Source: DATBGS01 sp036557885 (GTDB lineage: Bacteria; Chloroflexota; Ktedonobacteria; Ktedonobacterales; DATBGS01). Taken from it: a stretch of DNA of 43,342 nucleotides. Numbering within the stretch: the first letter of the stretch is position 1; each line of letters starts with the position of its first letter. The notes under the pieces are model-generated. The model saw nothing but the letters and a program-made list of their open reading frames with translations, had not been told where the DNA came from and made no database searches. The stretch is from NCBI GenBank assembly GCA_036557885.1, contig DATBGS010000013.1, forward strand, positions 1-43,342. Reading direction: 5' to 3'. Both the position numbers and the translations under genes were made by a program. Positions 18,401 through 26,420 of the stretch are shown here, one piece after another.

Positions 18401-18494
18401 CTAATGGAGCGAGGTGTTCCAGCAATTCATCAAGGTAGTGACGATCTTTATGACTATAGCTGATGAACACCTTTTTGTGTGCAGAGGCAGACAT
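15474..18494 (-). CDS. TIR-NB-ARC-TPR STAND protein
   Basis: A 1006-residue signalling protein. The TIR domain (residues 7-140) has KVFISYSHKDRHYLDEL, WLEEIRQHLADAKVAILLVS and a Glu at position 83 (FITTVEVPQAL) where NAD-cleaving TIRs carry theirs. The NB-ARC ATPase follows: HFVGRGAELDWL at 201, Walker A GMGGIGKT at 229-236, Walker B DVLIVLDNIE at 305-314, and an LHALLRAFA motif resembling MHD. About ten TPRs fill residues 600-990 and probably sense the ligand. Such proteins oligomerise on recognition and trigger the effector; many relatives abort phage infection. The ATG at 18494 is preceded by GGAG nine bases upstream. No other defence genes adjoin, and the trigger is unknown. Confidence 0.9.
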   Translation of the reverse strand: MSASAHKKVFISYSHKDRHYLDELLEHLAPLEQQGLLDVWVDTRLEPGDIWLEEIRQHLADAKVAILLVSASFLASKFITTVEVPQALEAARRNGLKILPLLLRPCLFYDSALGAYQALNDPINSISGMDPTKREQIWVQVAQRVSIALGSRLVGPAGTSDSADHTINAQGMAKADTLFSVAPPAAQGPPFQEALLPEPPHFVGRGAELDWLLQRLRSGGAVAISALRGMGGIGKTALAAVALRQARREGHFKDGIVVILCQGRSDALSILGEVLTSFHPLRQPPETSLLARLAELAHQLLDGKDVLIVLDNIEPQLALEQLVGPLRTANATILLTARQMLPTSGVPAEGGLELQLLAPHEALDLLAQSLGRRTIQGFTTKEGEAAKQIVATLGEHTLAVKLAGAYAAEQQRDLTVFAQELRDPQRALDLPEGETPQAVARILNQSIDALPNPARWLFIALAAFPTGEFGRQAALALANQVQLAYPEEQLNLLVRRALLDSSINAAMPAGSDRERLRLHALLRAFASIQFARWDQRAQDLARLSLARYYATATGAASANALGWDETNITGLLDWAQTQGELEVVAHLCQSFKNYWRDRWHITDAYTYLPWGLVATKALSHQHPGDPLWQQLDATLALTYGQILWRTGEVAEAERLFQEILLLRRTWQDQRGEGEVLVALGDILWREGQVQRSEEYFSRALSLARQLHDRHGEAEAWIALGRIFRNREHRDEAKRAFETALKISEELGNLREQGRVLTWLGLLAQDRGQLTAAESFYKQALPLTREEENRRDEAWILALLGQIAWYRGQPDEAERVNQEALNIFRKIQNRWSEAWVLRHMGNLAQQRGQLDEAEQAYREALSIYRKVRDRRGEGSVLAALGLLAHNRKQGTVAESYYHQALEIACASENRHGESSNHFHLAVLAEERGDVQQAEKGYRESLRLSNAGERERDIAASSLRLGSLLIRQQNNYAEGCRLLQEAKQRFEALGLPEANEARRLAEELGCGE

Positions 18495-18874
18495 CGGCTG
18501 GGGCTCCAACAACCTCAAAAATCCTTCTGACAATTATCGTAGCAGATGGCCATTGAAAAGGGAAGAGCAACTACCCGCGCCAAGGGAAAACTAAGATGGT
18601 TTAGGCAAAAGGGTTGTTTGTTTGTTGATGACTTTGCTCCTGAGATACTCCTTTGACCCATCACGCAGGCCCTCTCATGCTACTGGTAGTGGAAAGGAGT
18701 CTCTCCTAGAGGAACGCGCATCTTCCCATCTCCACCCCCTACCTTGAAGAATTAGGGGCCCAGAATCTCTGAACAACTCTCCCCCATATCACCAACTTTC
18801 GACTCGTGTCACCACATCTGCTATACTACTCCAGCAGCAGGCAACGGCCACTGGCAAGCGAGGAGGCGCCAGGT
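18495..18874. other. Divergent intergenic region between two TIR-encoding frames
   Basis: About 380 bases separating the minus-strand STAND gene from the plus-strand TIR fragment. It must contain at least the promoter of the STAND gene. I find no gene, no confident -35/-10 pair and no long repeat. An AGGAGG at 18861-18866 serves the plus-strand fragment. Confidence 0.5.
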
Positions 18875-19138
18875 GTGAGCGAGGCACCTATGAAACGGCC
18901 CAAAGCCTTTCTCAACTACAGCCACAAAGATCGCACCTACCTGGAGGAATTTCAGAAGTACCTGGCCTCTTTTGAGCGCAATGGGCTGCTCGAACTGTGG
19001 GTGGCTACCAAGATTGCCCCCGGTCAGCGCTGGTTCGACGAGATTCGTGCGGGCCTGACCTCTGCGCGTCTGGCTATCTTTCTGGTCGTGGCCTCCGGGA
19101 TCACAGCCGACCAAATGATCCGTTCTCTGCTCTCCTAG
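18875..19138 (+). pseudogene. Short TIR-domain fragment
   Basis: An 87-codon frame: KRPKAFLNYSHKDRTYLEEF, then GLLELWVATKIAPGQRWFDEI and LTSARLAIFLVVASGI, i.e. the first 80 residues of a TIR domain similar to the intact neighbour (VFISYSHKDRHYLDEL). It stops before the helix that carries the catalytic Glu, so it lacks NADase capacity. GTG 18875 is favoured because AGGAGG lies eight bases upstream. ATG 18890 is the alternative. The good start signal and the 42-base gap to the membrane-protein gene leave open a translated mini-TIR, but truncation of a TIR-NB-ARC gene, whose NB-ARC remnant may be at 20001-20523, is simpler. Confidence 0.65.
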
Positions 19139-19180
19139 AAATCACTTTCCAAGCACCTTGCAAGGAGCAAAAGAAGCGCT

Positions 19181-19888
19181 ATGACTCAGTCCCTCCCTCA
19201 AACCCTTCGTACCCTCCATCGCCTTCCGATTGTTGCCTTTCTCATCTCCTGCCTGCTTTCGTTAGGTATGATCTCGACCCTACTGCTCAGTTGGACCATG
19301 TGGGCGGTGGCGCTGCTCATTGCGCTGGCGTGGTTGCCGCTGCTGGTTGTTATGACCACTTCGCTCTTTCGCAAATATCGCTGGTTGGCCCTCTTTTTTG
19401 TCCTGGTGGTTTCTCAGGGGGCTCATTTGCTGGAACACTGCTTCCAGATGATCCAGATTTTTGTCCTGGGTGTCCCCGCTGCCTTGGCCAATGGGCTGAT
19501 TAGCATTCTCAATACTGAGGTGACCCATTTCGTCTGGAATAGCTGGGTGCTGGCGCTCACTGTAGTGCTGCTCTTTCTCTTCCCTCGCAATCACTGGCTC
19601 AAAATTGTCCTCATCGTTTCCATCTGGCATACAATCGAGCATACCTATCTGCTGTATGAGGCGCTCCACACGGGCATTTCGGGACTCCCCGGTCTCCTGG
19701 GCCAGGGTGGTCTGATTGGCGGCGGACTTCCCCTGAGTCGTCCGGTGCTGCACTTTCTCTACAATTTCGTGGAAGAGGCGCTGCTTCTGGTCGCCTACCT
19801 GGTGGAGCTCCGAAAGATTCGGGCAAGCCAGCACGCTCGTGGTGCAGCGACTCCAGAAGGAGCCACTGTGCTGGAGAGCAGGACGTGA
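19181..19888 (+). CDS. Polytopic membrane protein with two HxxEH motifs
   Basis: A 235-residue hydrophobic protein with about six or seven membrane segments (roughly 17-37, 39-60, 66-86, 93-112, 118-137, 141-160, 190-208). Two motifs of identical form, HLLEH (AHLLEHCFQ) and HTIEH (WHTIEHTYLLYE), lie in or beside helices three and six; a third helix has LHFLYNFVEE. Their spacing and similarity suggest an internal duplication and a shared metal or haem site. I do not recognise the family and assign no function. Start ATG 19181 has AAGGAG 13 bases upstream and a weaker AAGAAG closer. It follows the TIR fragment by 42 bases on the same strand, so the two could share a transcript. Confidence 0.78.
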   Translation: MTQSLPQTLRTLHRLPIVAFLISCLLSLGMISTLLLSWTMWAVALLIALAWLPLLVVMTTSLFRKYRWLALFFVLVVSQGAHLLEHCFQMIQIFVLGVPAALANGLISILNTEVTHFVWNSWVLALTVVLLFLFPRNHWLKIVLIVSIWHTIEHTYLLYEALHTGISGLPGLLGQGGLIGGGLPLSRPVLHFLYNFVEEALLLVAYLVELRKIRASQHARGAATPEGATVLESRT

Positions 19889-20000
19889 GCAGGAGCTTCA
19901 TCGCACACCGTTTCGCGCAGGTCGTCGGTCTGCCATACTCGCGCCAACAGGCGTTCCGTTTAGAACCGCAGATGAACTCCTATGATGGATGAGCGCACTC

Positions 20001-20523
20001 ATGAGACGCGACCCCACCTTCCAGGTCCAGGCAAACACGGTGGGGGCTATTGGGCCAGGCGCCCACGTCGAGATCCTCTAGCGTTTCTCTCCCCCAGCCA
20101 CGCCACCCCCGGCGAGCCGTCCCTCCAGAGACTGATTGCCTAAGCAGCCCAATCCGCTCTTTCAGGAGCGCCCAGGCAAGTTCGAGGCGTTGGAGCGGCT
20201 GCTCTTTGGGCAGCAGGGCTCCGGGCGTGTGGTTGGTGCGTGTAGGCGTGGTGGACATGAGCAGTGTGGGCAAGTCCTATCTAGCGGTAGAAGTGGTCGA
20301 ACACTACAAAGAGTGCTTCCCTGATGGAAGCTTCTGGATGACGGAGACGGTCTCGCGGCTGGAGTGGCAGCGGGAACTGGCGAAGCCAGCGGAAAAAACG
20401 CGCTACCTGCCGCCCGACGACGACCCTGGGAAGACCGAAAATGAACGGCAGCGGGCGAAGCACTTTGCCTGCTATCTGGCGGAACACGAACACGCGCTGT
20501 TGGTGTTGGACAACGTGGAGTAG
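20001..20523 (+). pseudogene. NB-ARC ATPase remnant, frameshifted and truncated
   Basis: Fragments of an NB-ARC protein in different frames. They are an ATG (20001) opening with QVQANTVGAIGPGAHVEIL and a stop; FQERPGKFEALERLLFGQQ, which is the usual linker before a P-loop; and a long last frame with VGVVDMSSVGKSYLAVEVVEHYK. In the last, the Walker A glycines are replaced (expected GMGGVGKT, found DMSSVGKS). The Walker B strand ALLVLDNVE ends directly in a TAG. Nothing recognisable as ARC2 or repeats follows. It is clearly dead. With the TIR fragment at 18875 it may be the scattered remains of a second TIR-NB-ARC gene. Confidence 0.72.
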
Positions 20524-20807
20524 CCTGGGATGATTACTTCGGTGTTGCCTGATCTTGCGGGGGCACTGCTCCGCTACGCGCTGCTCTACACGGCAGGGGT
20601 GCAGGACACACCCGCCGGCTTCCACGCGCACGCGGTGGACCAGTTGACCGAGGAGGGACAGTTCGCGCCTGTTGCTGGAGAAGTATCGCCCGGCGCTGCT
20701 GCCTCCCCTACGAGGCAGGGCTGGGATTCAGCGGCGGAAAAAGTTGCATTGTCGGCTTGCCCCTTTGCTCTCTCCTGCGCACGAACATACGCCGGTGACC
20801 TATTTAA

Positions 20808-23204
20808 TTACATATTGATGAACACCAGCACGGTCCCATCGGGCGTGTGAACCCAGGTATGGACCTGTTCCTGGCCTTCGCCAGAGAGTGCTTCCAGGTA
20901 GCGAGATTCGTTCACCGAAACCGTTGCCACCGATGGTCTGCCGGGAAGCGGGAGCAGACGTAGGACCAGTTGGTGCTTCACCCCTCCCAGGGTCACATCC
21001 AGGTGGCTATCGCGCAGCTCGGCGGTGATGTGTGTGAGACCGTCGGTATCGTATAAGGCAAAGCTGCCTCGCTCGAAGAGGTACGCATCGACGGCAATCG
21101 TGTTGAACGGCTCGTCCGAGGTGAAAGAGGTTGGCTCAGTCGTGGGAATCAGCGCATTGGCCCGCACATACAGGGGAAGGATATCAAGCGACACCTGTAC
21201 ATGCAGAGTGCGCGGGCCGCTTACTATTTCATGCGTCCAGAAATCAATCCAATGCCCTTCTGGCAGGTAGATCGAGCGTTCTCCCCGGTCGTTGAAAATG
21301 GGTGCCACCAACAGTTCTGAGCCGAACATGTACTGCAAATCCAGGGTGTAGGTCACGGGGTCATCAGGAAATTCCAGCAGCATGGGCCGCAGCATGGGCA
21401 GGCTGGTCTGGGCCGCGATAGACGCATAGCTATAGAGATAGGGCAGCAAGCGATAGCGCAGGCGGGCGTAAAAGCGGATAATCTCCATCGCCTGTGGGCC
21501 AAAATCCCAGGGCAGGCGCGTGCTAGTGCCATGCATCCGGACCAGAGGAGAAAAGAAGCCGAATTGCGCCCAACGAACATACAGATTGTCCGTAGGGTGT
21601 CCGGTAAAGCCGCCAGTATCGTGACTCCAGAACGGATGCCCGCAGACGGCCAAGCTCAGCCCACCGCGCAGTGTCGCCGCCATGCCGGCGAACGTACAGT
21701 TCACATCGCCGCTCCATTGAGCCGCATGCCGCTGCCCCCCTGCATAGGTGGAGCGTCCCCAGGTGAGGCGGTGGCCGGTTACCTCTTCTGTCACGTCGGC
21801 CACAATATCGTTGTACAACAGCGTGTAGAGATTGTGGAAACGCTCGCCCTGGATGCCAGCATAGTTCACCGCGTCATTGGGAATACCCTCGCCAAAGTCG
21901 GTTTTATAGGCCTCGGCCCCCATCCGCAAAGGCTCGCGCAGCAGCTCTTTAAACCAGGCAACAGCCTCGGGGTAAGTCACATCGATAATGCCAACTGGCG
22001 GGTGGAATCCCCCCCAAATATCGACGACATAGGTTTCCCCCTGCGGATTCTTGAGGAAATAGCCCTTCATGTCGCCCTCGACAAAACGCTCGCTGGCCGT
22101 CCCGATGTAAGGGTGCATCCACAGGCACACCTTGAAGCCCAGCGCTTTCAGTTCTGCCAGCAGGCCAGTTGGATCAGGAAAAAGTTCACTATCCCAGAGC
22201 AGTTCCGACCAACGGCCAAAGCGCTGCCAGTAACAGTCGAGGTGGAGAACATCGCACGGAATGTCGTGCTCACGAATGAGCCGGGCGCGGCGAAGCACCT
22301 CGGCGGCGCTGTCGCGTTGAAATCCCGATGAAATCCACGTCCCCAGGGACCATTTGGGCGGTAGGATAGGAAAACTGACCAGTGAAGCATAATGGGTGAT
22401 AATACTTTTGGGGTCTGGCCCGGTGATGATGTAGTAGTCAAGCGCACTATCCGGGTTGATCAGGCTAAAGGTCGCCGTATTGCTGGCAGCCATATCAAAA
22501 TGGACGGCGCTCGTGCTATCGACAAAGATGCCATAGTTACGGCTGCTCAGAAAAAACGGCACATTTTTGTAAGCGCGCTCACCCCAGGCCCCTCCACAGT
22601 CGGAGTTCCAGATAATAAGACGCTGGCCGCGTTTATCAAAACCAGTAAATTTCTCGCCAAATCCAAAGAAGTGCTCGTCTGGCTCTGCTGTGAACGTATC
22701 ATGAAACGCGACGCACCTGCCATTGACCTTACTCAAGCCAAACGGCAGAATTGTCAACTTCATACGCACGGCCGTGATCTCGCTGTAGTTCTGTGACAGC
22801 AGCAGGCGCCCATCAGCATCATAAACAGCCAGATGAAAGGGCTGGAGCGCCACTTCCAGCTTGAGCGAGGATGTTTGCAAACAGACCTGTGTATCGGATT
22901 GCTCGATAGTCACCCTGTGCTCGTCGGGCGGAAAGGTCCGGGCCAGGCGCACTCGCTTTGGATCACTGCCCGCATCCTCCAACAGGACGCGAACAATGCA
23001 CTCGGCCACGATAGAGAGAGCGATGGATACCGTTTCCCCAGAGCGTGTTTTGCCCTCAAGCACCACCCCGCTCGCATGCTGCTCCTTGATCTTTGCTTGA
23101 ACGACAAAATCAGGACCACCTTCATCGTGCGCTTCGCGCACGGGCAAGCGTGGAGACTCGGTCATAAACAGGTTATACGGGAGTAACGGAACCTGATCAC
23201 CCAT
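20808..23204 (-). CDS. yicI: Glycoside hydrolase family 31, alpha-xylosidase-like
   Basis: A 798-residue cytoplasmic GH31 enzyme that would release alpha-linked xylose or glucose from oligosaccharide ends with retention of configuration. The N-terminal beta-sandwich leads into the TIM barrel with FGFGEKFTGFDKRGQ, HLDCYWQRFGRWSELLWD, the nucleophile in YKTDFGEGIPND (Asp436), and the acid/base Asp500 in QWSGD. FWSHDTGGFTG and RMHGTSTRLPW follow. KTDFGE rather than a WNDMNE-type motif favours alpha-xylosidase (YicI/XylS type) over alpha-glucosidase. No signal peptide is seen. ATG 23204 has GGGGGA eight bases upstream; an earlier TTG is less likely. It is a single gene, and no sugar transporter or regulator adjoins. 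Confidence 0.9.
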   Translation of the reverse strand: MGDQVPLLPYNLFMTESPRLPVREAHDEGGPDFVVQAKIKEQHASGVVLEGKTRSGETVSIALSIVAECIVRVLLEDAGSDPKRVRLARTFPPDEHRVTIEQSDTQVCLQTSSLKLEVALQPFHLAVYDADGRLLLSQNYSEITAVRMKLTILPFGLSKVNGRCVAFHDTFTAEPDEHFFGFGEKFTGFDKRGQRLIIWNSDCGGAWGERAYKNVPFFLSSRNYGIFVDSTSAVHFDMAASNTATFSLINPDSALDYYIITGPDPKSIITHYASLVSFPILPPKWSLGTWISSGFQRDSAAEVLRRARLIREHDIPCDVLHLDCYWQRFGRWSELLWDSELFPDPTGLLAELKALGFKVCLWMHPYIGTASERFVEGDMKGYFLKNPQGETYVVDIWGGFHPPVGIIDVTYPEAVAWFKELLREPLRMGAEAYKTDFGEGIPNDAVNYAGIQGERFHNLYTLLYNDIVADVTEEVTGHRLTWGRSTYAGGQRHAAQWSGDVNCTFAGMAATLRGGLSLAVCGHPFWSHDTGGFTGHPTDNLYVRWAQFGFFSPLVRMHGTSTRLPWDFGPQAMEIIRFYARLRYRLLPYLYSYASIAAQTSLPMLRPMLLEFPDDPVTYTLDLQYMFGSELLVAPIFNDRGERSIYLPEGHWIDFWTHEIVSGPRTLHVQVSLDILPLYVRANALIPTTEPTSFTSDEPFNTIAVDAYLFERGSFALYDTDGLTHITAELRDSHLDVTLGGVKHQLVLRLLPLPGRPSVATVSVNESRYLEALSGEGQEQVHTWVHTPDGTVLVFINM

Positions 23205-23483
23205 GAAGACTTCCCCCTCATTTTTGCTCAAGCAATGAATAGGCGTTTAGGATCCCGTGGTGTGCAAACAAGCTATCCAGAGGCAGAAACTCATAACTTA
23301 TACGTGTTAGACAACAACAAGCATTGGTGCTGAGGAATACTGTCATGCGCTCCCGACGCTATTGAAGCCAGAAAAAAACCAGAGATCATATTGTCGAAGT
23401 TGCCCAAAAGTTCCTCGCTCTAACAACCACAGCGGTGTGAACCACTGGCACTACTACCCCCGCCGGACCATGACCCGCGATCT

Positions 23484-24302
23484 CTAGACCTCGCTCAAGA
23501 AGCTCTGAATCTGTGACATGGGTTCAGCGTAGCGGTCACGGTGAATGCAGTGGCCCGCCCCCGCAATCTGGATCTCTTTGCCTTGTTGCCAGAGACGCGC
23601 CCCCTCTTCAGCGACCTGATCCGTAATGATCGCATGCGCTTCGGGATCCCCGGTGACGAGCAGGATGGGACACCTGATGCGCGGCAAGAGGTCACGCCAG
23701 GGTACCACCCGCTCCAGATGCCGAAACACGTCGGGATTGAACTCCAGCTTCGACTCGACCCATGGGGCCAGCTCAATCTCGTCCCAGAGGGGATTGTACT
23801 GCCGCGCGATGACCAGACGCTGCCCAGTCGGAAGCTCTTTGAGCGCGAGCAAGCTCTGGAAAAACTGCTGTATCTGCTCTGCTGCCTCTTCTGCCCTGGT
23901 AGGAGCCGTCAAAGGGTCCATGAACGGTGGATCTTCCAGCACCACGGCACGCACCAGTTCGGGAGAGCGGGCGGCCACCATGGCCGCAGTCATCGCGCCC
24001 ATCGAATGCCCGAACAGGTAGACGTTTTCCAGCCCCAACGCGCGAATCAATGCCGCGACGTCCTCGGCGAGCAACTGATACGAGAACCCTTCCAGCGACC
24101 CACCCGTTTTTCCATGCCCGCGTGCGTCTGGCATCAGCACATCGAAGTGTTCCTGTAAATTGCGAGCGACGGGTATCCAGCCCAGGCCATTGTCCATCAC
24201 GCCATGGAGCAGAATGATTGCTGGGAGGCTATCGCCACCAATGCGGTAATAATGGATGGTGAGGCCACGTACCTGCGCGAAATGCTCCGACCATGCTGGC
24301 AT
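23484..24302 (-). CDS. Alpha/beta-fold hydrolase
   Basis: A 272-residue single-domain hydrolase of the 2-hydroxymuconate/epoxide-hydrolase type. Motifs are LLHGVMDNGLGW (oxyanion region), DARGHGKTGGSL, and the nucleophile elbow GHSMG with Ser100. The rest of the triad would be Asp219 in VTGDPEA and His251 in GAGHCIHRDRY. No signal peptide is present, so it acts in the cytoplasm. Length and triad spacing are usual for the family; the substrate cannot be read from sequence. Start ATG 24302 has GAGAGGAG six bases upstream. It lies 279 bases upstream of the GH31 gene on the same strand, and cotranscription is uncertain. Confidence 0.9.
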   Translation of the reverse strand: MPAWSEHFAQVRGLTIHYYRIGGDSLPAIILLHGVMDNGLGWIPVARNLQEHFDVLMPDARGHGKTGGSLEGFSYQLLAEDVAALIRALGLENVYLFGHSMGAMTAAMVAARSPELVRAVVLEDPPFMDPLTAPTRAEEAAEQIQQFFQSLLALKELPTGQRLVIARQYNPLWDEIELAPWVESKLEFNPDVFRHLERVVPWRDLLPRIRCPILLVTGDPEAHAIITDQVAEEGARLWQQGKEIQIAGAGHCIHRDRYAEPMSQIQSFLSEV

Positions 24303-24745
24303 GTTCTACTCCTCTCTGCTTGCTCTCGTAATCACATCATAGTATGTATCTGTCTGCCTCGCCAACAAATCATCGAGAGCGCCGGCTCTTTTTGTCATCA
24401 GGTGGGACGAATAACTTAAACGATCACACGCACTATCCCATGTTCTCCAACAGATGACGAAAAGAGCTAGCACAGGGTAACAACAGAGCAGCAATTGATG
24501 GGAACAGCAGTCAACACTCTGGACACTGATTCCGCATATTACGGGGAATCTCACCCGCGTAAACGCGGGTTGAGAAGATGTCAAGCAGGTATTCTCTGCT
24601 TCTAGAAGGATAGACTGCGCCGCTCGGTGGGCACCGGGCGACGCAGTCTATCCTTCATACATTTCCCGCCCACTGGCCGTAGCACCAAGTAGGGCAAAGG
24701 GCCATCATTGGCACGCCTTCAAAGATGTATCATAGGCCTTGTATG
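24303..24745. other. Intergenic region with two strong hairpins
   Basis: About 440 bases between the hydrolase start and the NHLP-type peptide gene. It holds the hydrolase leader, a short hairpin ACCCGCG/CGCGGGT (24553-24570) and a long hairpin (24605-24656). No gene is supported. Confidence 0.6.
24605..24656 (-). terminator. Long hairpin downstream of the NHLP peptide gene, possible terminator
   Basis: A perfect 15-bp stem (GAAGGATAGACTGCG, 24605-24619, paired with 24642-24656) encloses a second small stem CGGTG/CACCG. It lies 90 bases after the stop of the minus-strand peptide gene, the right place for transcript ending. No long U-tract follows on either strand, so intrinsic termination is not certain. 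A processing site or small mobile-element end is also possible. Confidence 0.45.
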
Positions 24746-25051
24746 CTAGCCAGGAAGCGTCGTGTGCGTAAAGATATTCGTGGTATCGGTAGTGGTTACA
24801 CAAACATTGGCGTTGGCTGCCTCCTCCAACTCCACATCAGAAAGTTCCTCAAACGAGATTTCCTGGGGCGGCAAGAGGAGGGTGAGGGTGTTGGGGGTGT
24901 CTTCCACCACGCGAATGGTGACGGTTTCCGCCAGAGGAAGGTTGAACTCACGGCTCAACACTTCTCTGGGGTGGCTCACGAGCGCTTGGCGGAACCCCGC
25001 ATCTTTGATGGCGCGTGCCTGCACGTGCCGAGAGAGTATTTGATCAATCAT
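24746..25051 (-). CDS. NHLP-type (nitrile-hydratase-like leader) RiPP precursor peptide
   Basis: A 101-residue peptide. Residues 1-70 resemble the alpha-subunit of nitrile hydratase as used by NHLP leaders: RAIKDAGFRQALVSHPREVL, then FNLPLAETVTIRVVEDTPN and TLTLLLPP. An acidic stretch (FEELSDVELEEAANA) precedes a short tail of about 18 residues rich in Thr, with one Cys (VCVTTTDTTNIFTHTTLPG). In this family the leader guides modifying enzymes and the tail is cut off as the product. ATG 25051 has AGGA about 12 bases and AAAAA closer upstream; an extended upstream frame lacks similarity. No cyclodehydratase, lanthionine synthetase, protease or exporter gene is nearby, so any partners would be encoded elsewhere. 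Confidence 0.75.
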   Translation of the reverse strand: MIDQILSRHVQARAIKDAGFRQALVSHPREVLSREFNLPLAETVTIRVVEDTPNTLTLLLPPQEISFEELSDVELEEAANANVCVTTTDTTNIFTHTTLPG

Positions 25052-25447
25052 GGTCGTTTTTCCTATCTGGTGAGAAACAAGCTCCTGAATTTTTATTTCA
25101 TTCCAAGCGTTTTGGGAAGTGAGGTGGTTCATGTGCTCTTCACCTCATGTGTGCTGTTCGAGTCTTCGGCTCATGTTCCACTCACCAGCTCGACCGCATG
25201 CGAAAGCCGAGCTCCCCATTTTTCTCTGACAAAACCAATCTGGTGCCCGGTCCTCCTGTGGTGCAGTGCCGCTGGGGATGGAGCAGGACTAGCCTCGTCA
25301 CAGCTTAATGATACCAGCCTGCGGCCTGTTCGCCATGAGGAAACCACCCTATATTGGGTGCGCCGTTCCCCTATATTCAGAGGGTCGGACCACTGCTCAA
25401 CATGATGAATCGCTCACCGAACTTTCCTCCCACTTCTATTCGCTGGC
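25052..25447. other. Intergenic region upstream of the NHLP peptide gene
   Basis: About 400 bases with no credible gene. It must contain the promoter for the minus-strand peptide gene, but no confident -35/-10 pair is visible. The right part borders the acetamidase relic. Confidence 0.5.
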
Positions 25448-25965
25448 TCATGCCTTCACAAAAATGCTCTGCGGCAGGAAGGCACTGACGACCCAATTGG
25501 GTGCGTCCACCACCTCCGAGATTTTCAGGTCTACCGCTACGCTGCACAGCATATAGGCGTCGCAACGCGAGAGGTGAGAGGTCCGCTGCAGGTGCTCAAT
25601 CATATGGCGAATCGCCTTGCGTGCTGCCTCCAGCCGATCAGGCGCGATGCCATCCACCGCAAAATAGGGGGCCGTGTTGGTGCAGGGTGTGAGGGGGCCT
25701 CAATGGGCAGGTAGAGCGTCGTCCCTTTTGTCAAATGCTTGGTATCCATGTTGCCGCCGTGACGGTAGGACGGAATCGTGGAAAGCGCCCCAGGTGCGCT
25801 GGGGGCCAGGCCAATTTCACTGCAGAATGGCTCCAGCGGGATGCGAATGCCAGGAGCAAACTCGGCCCGGCCATCCACCAATTTCCAGGTTTTCAGTGCT
25901 GGTTCTGGGAACTCATCAGCCAACACCCCAAAGCCGGGGATAATCGCCGTCCAGCCCCAAGAGGC
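25448..25965 (-). pseudogene. Acetamidase/formamidase, truncated and frameshifted
   Basis: Two frames recover the C-terminal half of an FmdA/AmdA-type amidase. The upstream one has WTAIIPGFGVLADEF, FAPGIRIPLEPFCSEIGLAP and a gap-free PSYRHGGNMDTKHLTKGTTLYLPIE. It then jumps over the usual GDGHAAQGDGE segment, which is missing, to a second frame with VDGIAPDRLEAARKAI and AYMLCSVAVDLKISEVVDAP. The N-terminal half is gone: at about 25970 the sequence becomes unrelated and a RecD2 relic on the other strand begins soon after. The family hydrolyses short amides to ammonia and acid. This copy lacks the metal/catalytic segment and is dead. Confidence 0.75.
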
Positions 25966-26049
25966 AAGTTCACTCGTTATGAGAAGGAACCTGGTAGACT
26001 CGATCTGGTCTACCCATGCGCGTTCAACTGGAGCGCATATCAGAGCAGC

Positions 26050-26420
26050 ACTTGCGGCGCCTGCTTTCGCGTGGACGATAAAGTGCTGCAACTACGCAAC
26101 AACTATGACAAGGAGGTCTTCAATGGGGATAGCGGCACCATCACGGCCATCTGGCTGGAAGAGCAGACCATGACGGTGCGGCTGGATAACGTGCGGCGGG
26201 TCAGCTATGAGTTCAGCGAGTTGGACGAACTGATGCTGGCGTATGCTCTCAGCATTCACAAGGCGCAGGGCAGCGAGTATCCAGTCTGTGCCATCCCTTG
26301 GCGATGGAGCAGTATCTCCTGCTGGAGCGGCAACTCGTCTACACGGCGGTCACGCGCGCCCGCCAGGTGGTGGTGCTGGTTGGCAGCAAAAGAGCGCTCA
26401 CCCTGGCCGTGCGGAATGGT
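26050..26420 (+). pseudogene. RecD2-type helicase, C-terminal fragment, frameshifted
   Basis: The first frame gives FRVDDKVLQLRNNYDKEVFNGDSG and SELDELMLAYALSIHKAQGSE, the C-terminal UvrD-like/SH3 part of RecD2 helicases, including motif VI-type KAQGSE. Near 26290 the frame shifts, and AMEQYLLLERQLVYTAVTRA then VVVLVGSKRALTLAVRN complete the usual end. Only the last 120 of some 750 residues remain, so no helicase activity is possible. Sequence to 26579 stays open but has no known similarity. It faces the acetamidase relic, and both are cut near 25970-26050, which marks a rearrangement junction. Confidence 0.75.

Noticed and set aside
24553..24570. Hairpin CCCGCG...CGCGGG resembling a CRISPR repeat stem
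   Set aside because: Only one copy is present, with no spacers or cas genes.
24746..25132. Longer 128-residue form of the NHLP peptide
   Set aside because: The extra N-terminal residues lack family similarity, and the internal ATG at 25051 fits the leader family's usual start.
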